Shown piece by piece: positions 35,711-45,231 of a stretch of DNA of 64,000 bases (position 1 is the first letter of the stretch; each line of letters begins with the position of its first letter). The translations under genes were made by a program, and so were the position numbers. The notes below the pieces were generated by a model. The model searched no databases and was not told the origin of the DNA. It saw nothing but the letters and a program-made list of their open reading frames with translations. The DNA lies in contig NC_007575.1 of the NCBI RefSeq assembly GCF_000012965.1, positions 372,001 to 436,000 of the forward strand, read 5' to 3'. The stretch is from Sulfurimonas denitrificans DSM 1251 (GTDB lineage Bacteria; Campylobacterota; Campylobacteria; Campylobacterales; Sulfurimonadaceae).

Positions 35711-37677
35711 ATTATCCTCCTATTTGTATCTTTTGCAGAGCTGTTTTTTGTAGTTGTCTCTGTATCGTACTTGCCGCTCCATACACCAGCATTGTTAAAC
35801 TCAACTTGAAACTCATTTCTAGTGGCAGCTGGGTCACTTTCGTTATAAATTAACCATGGTGAAGCTTCATTTTGTATAGTAGTTTTATATGGATAACCTT
35901 TTGACATGTCATATCTAATTCTCGTAGTAGATGGGTTTCCAGTAGGATTGTCATCTGCATCTACAGTATCATTTGCGTCAATATTTGTTCCGTCTTTTTG
36001 AACGACAATAGTAACATTACCATCTGTTGCAGAGGTGTGGTTATCGTTTATATACCATCTTGCGTCATTTATTTTTCTTGAAGAAGCTCCATTTGGGAGC
36101 AGTGCTCTATTACATGTAGCTCCAAAACAAAATGATTCAAAGTATATGTTTGCATTATTTTCATGACAAGAGAGGCCAGCGCAACCATATCTCTGCCTTG
36201 AAGCATTTGTTCGTCCATAAACAAAAGTTGCATTCACATCATTTGTTCTATTAAAATCGCTTCCTTGAACTCCATTTGTATCAATCACTTGCGTGATGTT
36301 AAAGTCATTTTTAGCAATGGTGAAAGGGTTCTCAGCGGCTGTTTGGTTTCTTTGAAAATTTATGCTAACTTTTACATTGCTTGACCCATTTATAAATTTA
36401 TTCTCAGTTGTTAAAAAAGTGGCACTATTTAGAATTTGATTATTGAGATGTGATGTTACGTCTAAATCATCAAAAAAATTAATCCTTGTTTGAGAAGTGC
36501 CATTAGACAAAGTCTTATCCACTATCAAAGAAAGAGTTGTATAAATATTGCGTGAGAAGCACCCTGCTGTATAATTTGTTGCCACTCCTCCACCATAAAG
36601 CGTAGCAGTAATGTTTAATTTTAAGGGTGCTGACATCTCTCTTTGATTAGATAAATAGGTAAAACTTTTATCATTTGAACCATTTTCTAGTGATAAGGTA
36701 GAGGTAAATTTTTCTGGAAAAAAATGAAAACTCTTACTGCCTTGAATAAGGCATCCTACTCTGCCAGAGTCATCAGAGCTATTTTGGGCACTTCCATCAA
36801 TACAGTCACCTTTGCTTTGATCTGCAGAAACAACTGTCCACTCATTGTCGCTAAGTTTAAACTCAACGCTCCCTACATTTGGGTAAAGGACTTCAACACT
36901 AACTTCTCCATCAACAAAAGGAACTGATAAATTTATATCTTCTACATGTATGGGCAATGTACATCCAGCAGGAACTTTCAGTTGCATTGAGGCTAATTTA
37001 TCTATAGAGTTGCCAATCTCTTGTGTGTAATTGCTTGAGGGTGTGTTAGGTGCCCCCTCATGAGCAGCGGTAAAAGTAAAATTATACAGATGATTGCCAA
37101 CAAGCAATCCTGCTTCATTTGAATCTATATTAAATGTTGCTGGACGAATTGCAAAGGTGTCTCTTGAGCAGATAGATGCGGTAGCAGTCTGCATTTTGAA
37201 TAGCGCATTTCGAGATGCTTTTGTTGGAGTTACTGTAACACTTTTATATTTTTCATTTGAGAAATTTAATACAACTAAATCCGATAATAAGCTCGTTGAC
37301 TCTGAACAATCACCACTTGATGAGAGCTCTACTATTGATAGAGTTAAATCTCCACTCCAAGCTATTGGAGTTTTGTTGTCATTGTCAAATGAGATAATAT
37401 CAACATTAAAAGCTTTAGCGACTATTTGAGTGTAGAGCGCATTTTTTGCATGCTCAGGCTCAAGAGGGTCACTATCTCCATAATCTACATCTACAGCACC
37501 AGCGCGAACACTATTATAATTACCAATTACAGGAGTATAGATGCCAAAACTGTTGTTATAATCTACATGCCTACTAGCTTGAATTTCTCTAAAAGTGGCA
37601 CCTAAACTAGGTAAAGTAAACAACCCAGCCATAATAAAGAGTGCAATAAATTTTGAAATTTTTTCTACATATTTCAT
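35704..37677 (-). CDS. Large exported protein of minor-pilin operon, unknown
   Basis: A 657-residue secreted protein with signal peptide (about 1-26), rich in Ser/Thr/Asn and beta-strand, with several cysteine pairs. At C499-AGLS-C504-H505 it has a CX4CH arrangement, the spacing of an unusual c-type heme site, but a disulfide is equally possible. It heads the operon of three pseudopilins, so it may be a pilus-tip or adhesin protein in the place of PilY1 or MshQ. No domain family is recognised with confidence. Confidence 0.6.
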   Translation of the reverse strand: MKYVEKISKFIALFIMAGLFTLPSLGATFREIQASRHVDYNNSFGIYTPVIGNYNSVRAGAVDVDYGDSDPLEPEHAKNALYTQIVAKAFNVDIISFDNDNKTPIAWSGDLTLSIVELSSSGDCSESTSLLSDLVVLNFSNEKYKSVTVTPTKASRNALFKMQTATASICSRDTFAIRPATFNIDSNEAGLLVGNHLYNFTFTAAHEGAPNTPSSNYTQEIGNSIDKLASMQLKVPAGCTLPIHVEDINLSVPFVDGEVSVEVLYPNVGSVEFKLSDNEWTVVSADQSKGDCIDGSAQNSSDDSGRVGCLIQGSKSFHFFPEKFTSTLSLENGSNDKSFTYLSNQREMSAPLKLNITATLYGGGVATNYTAGCFSRNIYTTLSLIVDKTLSNGTSQTRINFFDDLDVTSHLNNQILNSATFLTTENKFINGSSNVKVSINFQRNQTAAENPFTIAKNDFNITQVIDTNGVQGSDFNRTNDVNATFVYGRTNASRQRYGCAGLSCHENNANIYFESFCFGATCNRALLPNGASSRKINDARWYINDNHTSATDGNVTIVVQKDGTNIDANDTVDADDNPTGNPSTTRIRYDMSKGYPYKTTIQNEASPWLIYNESDPAATRNEFQVEFNNAGVWSGKYDTETTTKNSSAKDTNRRIIW

Positions 37678-37776
37678 ACAATCCTACAAATAAGTAAAAA
37701 TTACCTCACTCTAGCTCAAACACTAAGAAAGAAAAGAGTTAATAGTTGCCTATTATAGTTTATATTAAATAAAATT

Positions 37777-38157
37777 TCACTTTTTTAAATATAGAGAAAT
37801 TTTTTCTGCTACTCCATATTTTGTAGATTCCGATAGAACTAATTGTGCAGCTTTGTTGTTGTCTGTGTTAAAAATCATCGGACCGATGAAGTTTACAACA
37901 GTGTCCTCTACTGGAGTTTGAATGATGGCAATGTTTAAAATCAGAATATTTGATTTTTCATCTATCTCTAGTAACTTTTGAGTTGCATCTGGAATTTCAA
38001 AATCGTACTCTCTTAAAGCGAAAGGATTTATAAGAGTAAAAGATATATGCTCATCATTGCTAGATTCCATGCGCATAAACGCATCGTCTATCTTCTCTAA
38101 AGTTACTTCTTTTACGTTCTCAAACCCTAAAATAGGTACACATACATCAAATTTCAT
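37777..38157 (-). CDS. fliW: Flagellar assembly factor FliW
   Basis: A 126-residue protein that binds flagellin and antagonises CsrA, linking flagellin translation to filament assembly. The ATG at 38157 (MKFDVCVPILGFENV) has a perfect GGAGG eight bases upstream; a GTG at 38169 gives a longer frame but lacks such a site. The IL.FENVKEV and NP..LREYDFEIPD segments match the family. No flagellin or csrA gene is adjacent. Confidence 0.92.
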   Translation of the reverse strand: MKFDVCVPILGFENVKEVTLEKIDDAFMRMESSNDEHISFTLINPFALREYDFEIPDATQKLLEIDEKSNILILNIAIIQTPVEDTVVNFIGPMIFNTDNNKAAQLVLSESTKYGVAEKISLYLKK

Positions 38158-38277
38158 AAAAACCTCCACCGTATTTTTTTAATTGTAACACTTTAAGCAT
38201 AAAATGTACCTAGTTTAATGAACGTTATATATCTTTTGGATAAAATAGCAACCTATTTATAATTAGGATAACAATTA

Positions 38278-39138
38278 ATGAAATTAAAAAACTACGCACT
38301 TAGCGCTTTAGCTTCGCTTATATTACTCTTTGGCGGGTGCTCTAAAAATATAGAAGAGTACAACAAACCAGCTATGTACTGGTACACTAAGATAGTTGAG
38401 CATGTCTCTAATGGAGATTTGGAAAGTGCAGACAACTACTATAGTTCACTTCAAGGAGAGCATATTGGCTCACCACTTCTTCCTGAAGCAACGATGATGC
38501 TCTCTATCGCACACATGCAAGAAGAGGAGTATCTTTTAAGTGAACACTTTTTAGATGAGTATATAAAAAGATATGCAACTCCAAACGAGAAAGAAAATGC
38601 AGAATTTTTAAAAATAAAAGCAAAGTATAAAGCACTTCCAAATCCAAGACGCGATCAAGTTTTGATAGAAGAAGCCATAGCGCAGGGCGAACTTTTTAAA
38701 CAGGCATATCCAGACTCAATGTATTATGAAGTTGTAAATACTATGCTTACTCGCCTTTATCTAGCACAATTTGTTTTAAATGAAGAGATATCAGATTTAT
38801 ACGACAGACTAGATAAACCAAAATCTGCTTTATACTATAGAGGAGTAAATCCTCAGCCATGGATACTTCTAGATGAGATAGATAGAGCAAATTCACCTTG
38901 GTATCGCTCTTGGTTTGAGGGAGATGGAACTTCAAGTTGGTATGACTTCATGATACCAGATACAAAAAGTGTAGTATCTAGAAACTCTATATCTGAGGAA
39001 GATGGAGCAGAAAAAAATGAATCAAAAGTGGAAAAAACAGAACCAAAAGAGGATAAAAACTCTAGTTGGTATGATATGTTTAATCCATTTTCTACTATTT
39101 ATGACTTAAAAAAGGAAACAAATAATTATGAAGCTTAG
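38278..39138 (+). CDS. bamD: Outer-membrane assembly lipoprotein BamD
   Basis: A 286-residue lipoprotein (lipobox GGCS, C21) with tetratricopeptide-like repeats (about 30-200) that supports insertion of outer-membrane proteins by BamA. Repeats contain AMYWYTKIVEHVSNGDLESAD and LPEATMMLSIAHMQEEEYLLSEHFLDEYIKRY patterns. The C-terminus is an acidic/lysine tail after a repeated SSWYDxM motif. The stop overlaps the start of lon by 11 bases. Confidence 0.9.
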   Translation: MKLKNYALSALASLILLFGGCSKNIEEYNKPAMYWYTKIVEHVSNGDLESADNYYSSLQGEHIGSPLLPEATMMLSIAHMQEEEYLLSEHFLDEYIKRYATPNEKENAEFLKIKAKYKALPNPRRDQVLIEEAIAQGELFKQAYPDSMYYEVVNTMLTRLYLAQFVLNEEISDLYDRLDKPKSALYYRGVNPQPWILLDEIDRANSPWYRSWFEGDGTSSWYDFMIPDTKSVVSRNSISEEDGAEKNESKVEKTEPKEDKNSSWYDMFNPFSTIYDLKKETNNYEA

Positions 39139-41539
39139 TGATTATAGTAATTTCCCTGCAGATATACCTGTTATCGCAGAAGATGAAATTTTCTTATACC
39201 CATTTATGATAGCACCACTTTTTTTAAGCGATGAGAGTAATATAAAAGCGGCAACAAAGGCTATTGAAGAGGGTTCGTTAGTAATTGTTTGCCCTACAAA
39301 ACCTTCACATGAGGGAGAGAGAGTATTTGAAGCTCTTTATGATGCTGGAGTTGTTGGCTCTATTATGCGTAAAGTTGCTCTGCCAGATGGAAGAGTAAAA
39401 GTTCTTTTTCAAGGTCTAGCACGTGCAAAAACTTTTGGTAAAGTAAGTGAAAATCCTTTAATCGCAAATGTTGATGTTATCAAAGCACAGAGCGTAAATG
39501 CTCTAAAAATTGATGCAATACTTGAAATTTTACGTGAAAAAGTTAGAAAATTAGCAGCAGTTAGTAACTACTTCCCACCAGATCTATTAAGAACAATAGA
39601 AGAAAATCATGACTACAATCGTATTATTGATCTTATCTGCAGTACTGTAAAGTTAAAAAAAGAGCAAGCATACACTCTTTTTGTAGAGACAAATACAGAA
39701 AAAAGATTTTTAGATTTAATAGAACATATAATTGATGAAATAGAAGCAAATAAACTTCAAAAAGAGATTCGCTCAAAAGTTCATACACATATAGAAAAGG
39801 TCAATAAAGAGTACTTTTTAAAAGAGCAGTTAAAACAGATTCAAAAAGAGCTTGGAAGCGATACTTCAAGAGATGAAGAGCTAGAAGAGTATAGAAAAAA
39901 ACTCGAAGCAAAAAAAGATAAGATGAATGCTGATGCCTATAAAGAGGTGCATAAACAGATAGAGAGATTTTCTCGTATGCATCCAGACTCATCAGATGCT
40001 TCTATGACACAGACCTATCTTGATTGGGCGCTAGAGATTCCTTTTGGTGAAGAGAGCAAAAAAAAGCTAAAGATTAGTGAAGTTGAAGCTCAGTTGGACA
40101 AAGATCACTTCTCACTAGAAAAACCAAAAGAGAGAATTGCAGAGTTTTTTGCAGTTAAAGAGCTTATGGAGCTAAGAGGGATAAAAAGCGCTTCAGGAGC
40201 AATTATCTGCTTTAATGGACCTCCAGGTGTTGGTAAAACGTCACTTGCAAACTCCATTGCAGAAGCCCTAAAGAGACCATTGATAAGAATAGCTCTAGGT
40301 GGACTTGAAGATGTAAATGAACTTCGTGGGCATAGAAGAACGTATGTTGGAGCGATGCCTGGCAGAATTGTTCAAGGACTCATTGATGCTAAAAAGATGA
40401 ATCCAGTTGTTGTTTTAGATGAGATTGATAAAGTTGCAAAAACTGGAAGGGGTGATCCAACAGCGGCTCTTTTAGAAATACTAGACCCTGAACAAAATAA
40501 CGAATTTAGGGATTACTATCTCAATTTCAACATTGATCTCTCTAAAGTTATTTTTATAGCAACAGCAAATGATATAGGAAATATTCCAGCACCGCTTCGA
40601 GATAGAATGGAATTTATAGCGATTAGCTCATATACGCCTCAAGAAAAACTAGAGATTGCTTCACGTTATCTTTTGCCCCAAGAGCTGAAAAAACATGGAC
40701 TTAAAAAATCAGAGGTAACTATCTCAAGGGCAGCTCTTAAAGAGTTGATTCATAGTTATACCAGAGAAGCTGGAGTTCGTAATCTTCGCCGCAGAATTTC
40801 TAACATGTCAAGAAAAGTTGCTCGAGAGATACTAGAGCACCCAGAGATTACAAAAGTATCTTTGAGTGTGAAAAATCTTAAAGACTATTTTGATAAAACA
40901 GTATTTGAGATAGAAAAAACAACAAAAGTGCCTGTTGTTGGTGTGGTAAATGGTCTTGCGTGGACGGCTGTTGGCGGAGATGTCTTAAAGATAGAGAGTA
41001 TTCGCATAAAAGGCAAAGGCACAATGCAGCTAACGGGGAGTTTAGGCGAGGTTATGAAAGAGTCAGCTATTATCGCATACAGCGTTGTGAAAACTTTGAT
41101 TGATACTAAAAAATTAAAAATTGATGATATAAATATTCCTCTTACTCCAAAAGAGATAGAAGAGAAGATAGAAGTTGACTCTAGTGAAGTTTATAAACGT
41201 TATGACTTACATATACATGTACCAGATGGTGCAACTCCAAAAGATGGACCAAGCGCAGGTATTGCTTTAGTTAGTGCTATATCTTCTATATTGAGCGGTA
41301 GAAAAGTTCGCTCAGAAGTTGCTATGACTGGAGAAGTTTCACTCAGCGGAGATGTGCTTCCAATTGGTGGATTAAGAGAGAAACTCATTGCAGCGCATAA
41401 AGCCGATATGAGCAAAGTTCTAATCCCTATGAAAAATTATGAGAGAGATTTAGAAGATATTCCAAGCGAAGTTAGAGAGTCACTAAAGATAGTTGGAGTT
41501 ACTAGAATAGAAGAGGTTCTTAGTCACATTCTAGTTTAA
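39128..41539 (+). CDS. lon: ATP-dependent protease Lon
   Basis: Hexameric AAA+ serine protease that removes damaged and regulatory proteins. The 803 residues have an N-terminal substrate domain (about 1-190), coiled-coil, AAA+ module with Walker A GPPGVGKTS near 364, and a C-terminal protease domain with the active serine in KDGPSAGIA near 708 and a lysine partner about 40 residues on. It overlaps bamD upstream by 11 bp and the convergent receiver gene by four bases. Confidence 0.97.
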   Translation: MKLSDYSNFPADIPVIAEDEIFLYPFMIAPLFLSDESNIKAATKAIEEGSLVIVCPTKPSHEGERVFEALYDAGVVGSIMRKVALPDGRVKVLFQGLARAKTFGKVSENPLIANVDVIKAQSVNALKIDAILEILREKVRKLAAVSNYFPPDLLRTIEENHDYNRIIDLICSTVKLKKEQAYTLFVETNTEKRFLDLIEHIIDEIEANKLQKEIRSKVHTHIEKVNKEYFLKEQLKQIQKELGSDTSRDEELEEYRKKLEAKKDKMNADAYKEVHKQIERFSRMHPDSSDASMTQTYLDWALEIPFGEESKKKLKISEVEAQLDKDHFSLEKPKERIAEFFAVKELMELRGIKSASGAIICFNGPPGVGKTSLANSIAEALKRPLIRIALGGLEDVNELRGHRRTYVGAMPGRIVQGLIDAKKMNPVVVLDEIDKVAKTGRGDPTAALLEILDPEQNNEFRDYYLNFNIDLSKVIFIATANDIGNIPAPLRDRMEFIAISSYTPQEKLEIASRYLLPQELKKHGLKKSEVTISRAALKELIHSYTREAGVRNLRRRISNMSRKVAREILEHPEITKVSLSVKNLKDYFDKTVFEIEKTTKVPVVGVVNGLAWTAVGGDVLKIESIRIKGKGTMQLTGSLGEVMKESAIIAYSVVKTLIDTKKLKIDDINIPLTPKEIEEKIEVDSSEVYKRYDLHIHVPDGATPKDGPSAGIALVSAISSILSGRKVRSEVAMTGEVSLSGDVLPIGGLREKLIAAHKADMSKVLIPMKNYERDLEDIPSEVRESLKIVGVTRIEEVLSHILV

Positions 41540-41910
41540 ACTAGGAGTGCCCTCATCTTCTCGCTTAACTCATTACTTCTAATAGGTTTTACTAAAAAAC
41601 TGTTCGCCCCTAACTCTAGCGCTTCTGTTTTTTTAGTTTCATCAGTTGTGAGGACTATTATGGGAATTTGCTCTATATTTTTATCTGAGCGGACAACTCT
41701 TAAAACTTCTAAACCATTCATAATAGGCATAATAATATCTAAAAGGACTAGACTAATATCATCTCTTGATTTGATATGGGCAACTGCATCGGCACCATTT
41801 TGAGCCTCTATAATTTCTTTAATATCTGGATTTTTCATTAACATTGATTTTAAAAGTTTAAGATTTATCAAATCATCATCCACCGTTAATATTACTAACT
41901 CTTTTGACAT
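41536..41910 (-). CDS. Single-domain response regulator (CheY-like)
   Basis: A 124-residue receiver with the acidic pair VDDD at 9-12, phospho-acceptor D58 in LVLLDIIMP, a Thr/Ser in VLTTDETK, and lysine in FLVKPI. No output domain. It is transcribed in the same direction as the PAS/hybrid kinase pair upstream, about 110 bp away, and may be their partner. Confidence 0.9.
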   Translation of the reverse strand: MSKELVILTVDDDLINLKLLKSMLMKNPDIKEIIEAQNGADAVAHIKSRDDISLVLLDIIMPIMNGLEVLRVVRSDKNIEQIPIIVLTTDETKKTEALELGANSFLVKPIRSNELSEKMRALLV

Positions 41911-42018
41911 CTGTTTTCCCTATTTAGGCATAATTTGTAAATATAGATTTTAGTAAATCTCTGATTATAACGTTATTAATAGTTTTACAAATACACTCTA
42001 TCTTTATCAAATGCTTAA

Positions 42019-44775
42019 TCAACTCTTTGTCTCATTGACTTCAACTATAAAATCTGCTAAAAACATATTTAAGATAGTAATAATCTCTGCTCTTACAAGA
42101 GGTTTTGTTGTGTACTCATCTAAACCTGCTAAGATGAACTTCTCTCTGTCTCCTTTTAGTGCGTTTGCTGTAAGTGCAACAATAGGTACATGAGGCTGCT
42201 TATAATCAGCCTCCCACTCTAAAATCTCGGCAGTAGCTTCAACACCATCAAGAAATGGCATCTGAATATCCATAAATATTAGATCAAACTTCCCATCTTT
42301 TCTTTTTTGAAAAGCATCCAAACCATTATTTGCAATCGTTACATTAAGACCTAAATCTTCAAGTGTTCTTTGAATGAGTTTTTGGTTAATGGTATTGTCT
42401 TCCGCAACCAAAACATCAGCAATAAATTTCGATTTACTAAGATCAAAATTTTTACATGATGATTTTTTAGCGACTTCTATTTTAGCATTCAAAAGAGTAT
42501 AGTTCTCAAGTATTTGTCTGATTTTTGAAGCATGAATTGGTTCATATAAGATTTTAAAGATGTTTAGCCCTAACGAATCTACTCTTTTCATTAAGTTTGA
42601 TTTTGTGAGAACTACTAACTCTTGAGGAAGTTTCGATAATTCTCGCAGAGTCTCCTCGCTTGTATAGTCATAATCCACAAAAAGGAGATTGTAATCACTA
42701 TCTTTTAATAGAAGTTCTAGCTTCTCTATTGCATTAAACGTTTTAAAGCCAACTCCATAATACTCAAGATACTCTCTTAGATACTTATCTTGTTTTTTAA
42801 TTTTTTCAGAATCGCTTAAAATAAGAGCGCTCAAAGCATTAAAACTGTTTTTTGATGTCTCATGTAATGTTTCTGCCTTTTCAAAATCAAGAGTAAAGAA
42901 GAATGTTGTACCCTCTGCAAGTTTACTTTCTAAATCTAGTTTTCCACCCATAAGTTCAACGAAGTTGCTCGAGATTGTAAGTCCAAGACCAGTTCCTCCA
43001 TATTTACGTGTAATAGAAGTGTCTGCTTGAGAAAATGCTTCAAATATTTTAGATTTTTGCTCACTAGTTACACCGATACCGCTATCTTGAATCTCAAATC
43101 TAACTCTTGTTTTTGTACTCTTATCTGAGTCTATTTTTCTTATATTTACATTGATAAAACCAGCATTATTTGTAAATTTAACAGCATTTGAGAGAAGATT
43201 TATAATAATCTCTTTTAATTTAGTAGGGTCTCCTTTTAGCCAAAACTCAAGGCTGGGATCTATAAAGCATCCAAGATTAATATGCTTTTCACTAGCACGA
43301 ACTGCATAGACTTCAACAGCGCTCTCAAACTCTACAATCGGGTTAAATAGGATATTTTCAATTTCAAGTTTATTACTCTCTATTTTAGAAAGGTCAAGAA
43401 TGTTGTTTATAATTTCAAGAAGATTCTCAGAACTTTTTTCAATAATATCAACAAATTCACTCTGCTCTTGTTGCAGACCAGAATCTTTGAGAAGCTCTGT
43501 AAATCCAACTATACCATTTAATGGAGTTCTAATCTCATGTGACATATTTGCTAAAAACATCGACTTAGCTTCACTCGCTTCTTGAGCCGATATCTTATCC
43601 ATTTTTGTCTGTTCTATAATGTCTTCTAAAAGTTCATAAGCTAAATCAGTGCCCTCAGCAGTATGTAGATTTATTTTTCTCTCTTTAGAGTCATAATCTC
43701 CAGCAACTTTTTCTAATACACTCTCAAGGTTTCTAATATTTTTTGCAATTTGATTTGATAAAACAAATCCTAAAACAGCTAGAATAATTGCTATTAACCA
43801 AACACTAAATGTTATTATAAGAACTTGAAGAGACTCCTCTTGAACTTTTTGTGCCCTTGTATTCATGGCATTTAAGAGTAAATCCTCTGCTTGAGCGATA
43901 ATATTTATTTTCTCAGATAGCATCGTAAACCATACACCAGAGGTAATATCATATTCACCGCTATGAGAGATGGAAATAATCGCAGCCCTTTCGCTATTAA
44001 TATCCCCAAAGAGCTCTAAACTGTCCTCATTTTTAAAAAGCGCATCTAAACTACTAATGAGATTTTTGTTTTGAATACCTCCGTAATTTATTGAATCTGC
44101 TTTACCTATGAGAGATATCCACTCGTTTAGGTCATCTCTTTGAAGCTCTGATGAGCGAGAGATAATATAAGCCATATATCCTCTCTCAATCCCAGAGGCT
44201 TCTTTAGCATTAACCATGGCAATATATAGTGAATAGAGCTGATTTACCTCTTTGTCTATTTGATTTTCTGTAATTTGTTCAAGTTGTTTAATAAATGCTA
44301 TTTGAGCTTTGCCATAGGCATCAATAAACATCTCCTTAAATTCTATTGCATGAGCATCAACTAAAGGTCTTACTGATTTGATTTTTACTATTGCACTAAT
44401 TACACTATCGACATTGCTACATGCTAGACACTCTTCTTTATTGCTCTTGCTTGTGTGTGTATGGAGTCTTTTGTTGTTTCGTGCATACTTAAGATAGTCC
44501 TCTACCTTCTCATCAACAATTTTTCTCTGCTCAATAAGAGATTTATGAATATTGCGGGTTTTATTTCCAAGGTACATAGCGCTCATACCACGTTCACGAG
44601 CAATATTGCTAAGAGCTTCATTGAGATGTTTATTCTGGTCTAGTCTCTCTTGGAGCTGTTGTGCTGCATTAAATCCAAGAAACGAGCTATAAACATAATA
44701 GCTAGTCATGGAAAAGAGAACAATTATCGGTAGAAGACTAATGAGTCTTAGTCTGTTTTTTAATCCAAATTGCAC
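42019..44775 (-). CDS. Hybrid histidine kinase with extracytoplasmic NIT-like sensor
   Basis: A 918-residue membrane kinase. Helix (about 9-30), periplasmic sensor (about 35-315) resembling the nitrate/nitrite-sensing NIT domain (NIARERGMSAMYLGNK segment) and with a CLAC pair at 117-120, second helix (about 317-340), HAMP-like linker, HisKA with H413 in MSHEIRTPLNGIVG, HATPase with NLLSNAVKF, DSGIG and GGTGLGL. A receiver lacking acidic residues (about 645-765) then precedes a full receiver (about 785-910) with VAEDN, D836 and K891. The degenerate receiver is unusual. It lies just after the PAS gene. Confidence 0.9.
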   Translation of the reverse strand: MQFGLKNRLRLISLLPIIVLFSMTSYYVYSSFLGFNAAQQLQERLDQNKHLNEALSNIARERGMSAMYLGNKTRNIHKSLIEQRKIVDEKVEDYLKYARNNKRLHTHTSKSNKEECLACSNVDSVISAIVKIKSVRPLVDAHAIEFKEMFIDAYGKAQIAFIKQLEQITENQIDKEVNQLYSLYIAMVNAKEASGIERGYMAYIISRSSELQRDDLNEWISLIGKADSINYGGIQNKNLISSLDALFKNEDSLELFGDINSERAAIISISHSGEYDITSGVWFTMLSEKINIIAQAEDLLLNAMNTRAQKVQEESLQVLIITFSVWLIAIILAVLGFVLSNQIAKNIRNLESVLEKVAGDYDSKERKINLHTAEGTDLAYELLEDIIEQTKMDKISAQEASEAKSMFLANMSHEIRTPLNGIVGFTELLKDSGLQQEQSEFVDIIEKSSENLLEIINNILDLSKIESNKLEIENILFNPIVEFESAVEVYAVRASEKHINLGCFIDPSLEFWLKGDPTKLKEIIINLLSNAVKFTNNAGFINVNIRKIDSDKSTKTRVRFEIQDSGIGVTSEQKSKIFEAFSQADTSITRKYGGTGLGLTISSNFVELMGGKLDLESKLAEGTTFFFTLDFEKAETLHETSKNSFNALSALILSDSEKIKKQDKYLREYLEYYGVGFKTFNAIEKLELLLKDSDYNLLFVDYDYTSEETLRELSKLPQELVVLTKSNLMKRVDSLGLNIFKILYEPIHASKIRQILENYTLLNAKIEVAKKSSCKNFDLSKSKFIADVLVAEDNTINQKLIQRTLEDLGLNVTIANNGLDAFQKRKDGKFDLIFMDIQMPFLDGVEATAEILEWEADYKQPHVPIVALTANALKGDREKFILAGLDEYTTKPLVRAEIITILNMFLADFIVEVNETKS

Positions 44776-44780
44776 AGCGT

Positions 44781-45164
44781 TTAATTCATCTCATATTGAA
44801 TATTTTTTCTAGCAGAGGGTTTGCTAATAGAAATATAGCCACTTATGCGTTCTTGTTTGTCAACAATATTGGTAACTTCAATATCAACCCAATAATAACT
44901 ACCATCTTTTCGGATAATTTTTAACATGTCATTATAGACTAAGGCACCCTTTAGGGTGCTACACATCTTCTCGTAAATAGATGGATTTGTATCTGGATGT
45001 TTTAGCATATTTATATTTTTTTTATTTAATTCATCAACGCTATAGCCAGAGATTTCACAAAATTTTCTATTTACAAAAGTTATGTTTCCTTCTAAATCTG
45101 TTTGGCAAATTGCCACTTTGCCTTGAAATATATACTCTTTATCATTTGGCACAATTTTGTTCAT
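44781..45164 (-). CDS. PAS-domain protein
   Basis: A 127-residue protein consisting almost only of a PAS domain with CQTDLEGNITFVNRKFCEISGYSVDEL and a PAC-like SYYWVDIEVTNIVD tail. The Aer-like motif suggests redox or flavin/haem sensing, but no cofactor residue is certain. Its stop lies five bases from the hybrid kinase start, so the two are one transcript. Confidence 0.85.
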   Translation of the reverse strand: MNKIVPNDKEYIFQGKVAICQTDLEGNITFVNRKFCEISGYSVDELNKKNINMLKHPDTNPSIYEKMCSTLKGALVYNDMLKIIRKDGSYYWVDIEVTNIVDKQERISGYISISKPSARKNIQYEMN

Positions 45165-45231
45165 GTAAACCTCTCTTTAGTATGGTTTGAAATTATATAG
45201 TTAAGTAAATATAGTATAAATTTAAAAAAAC

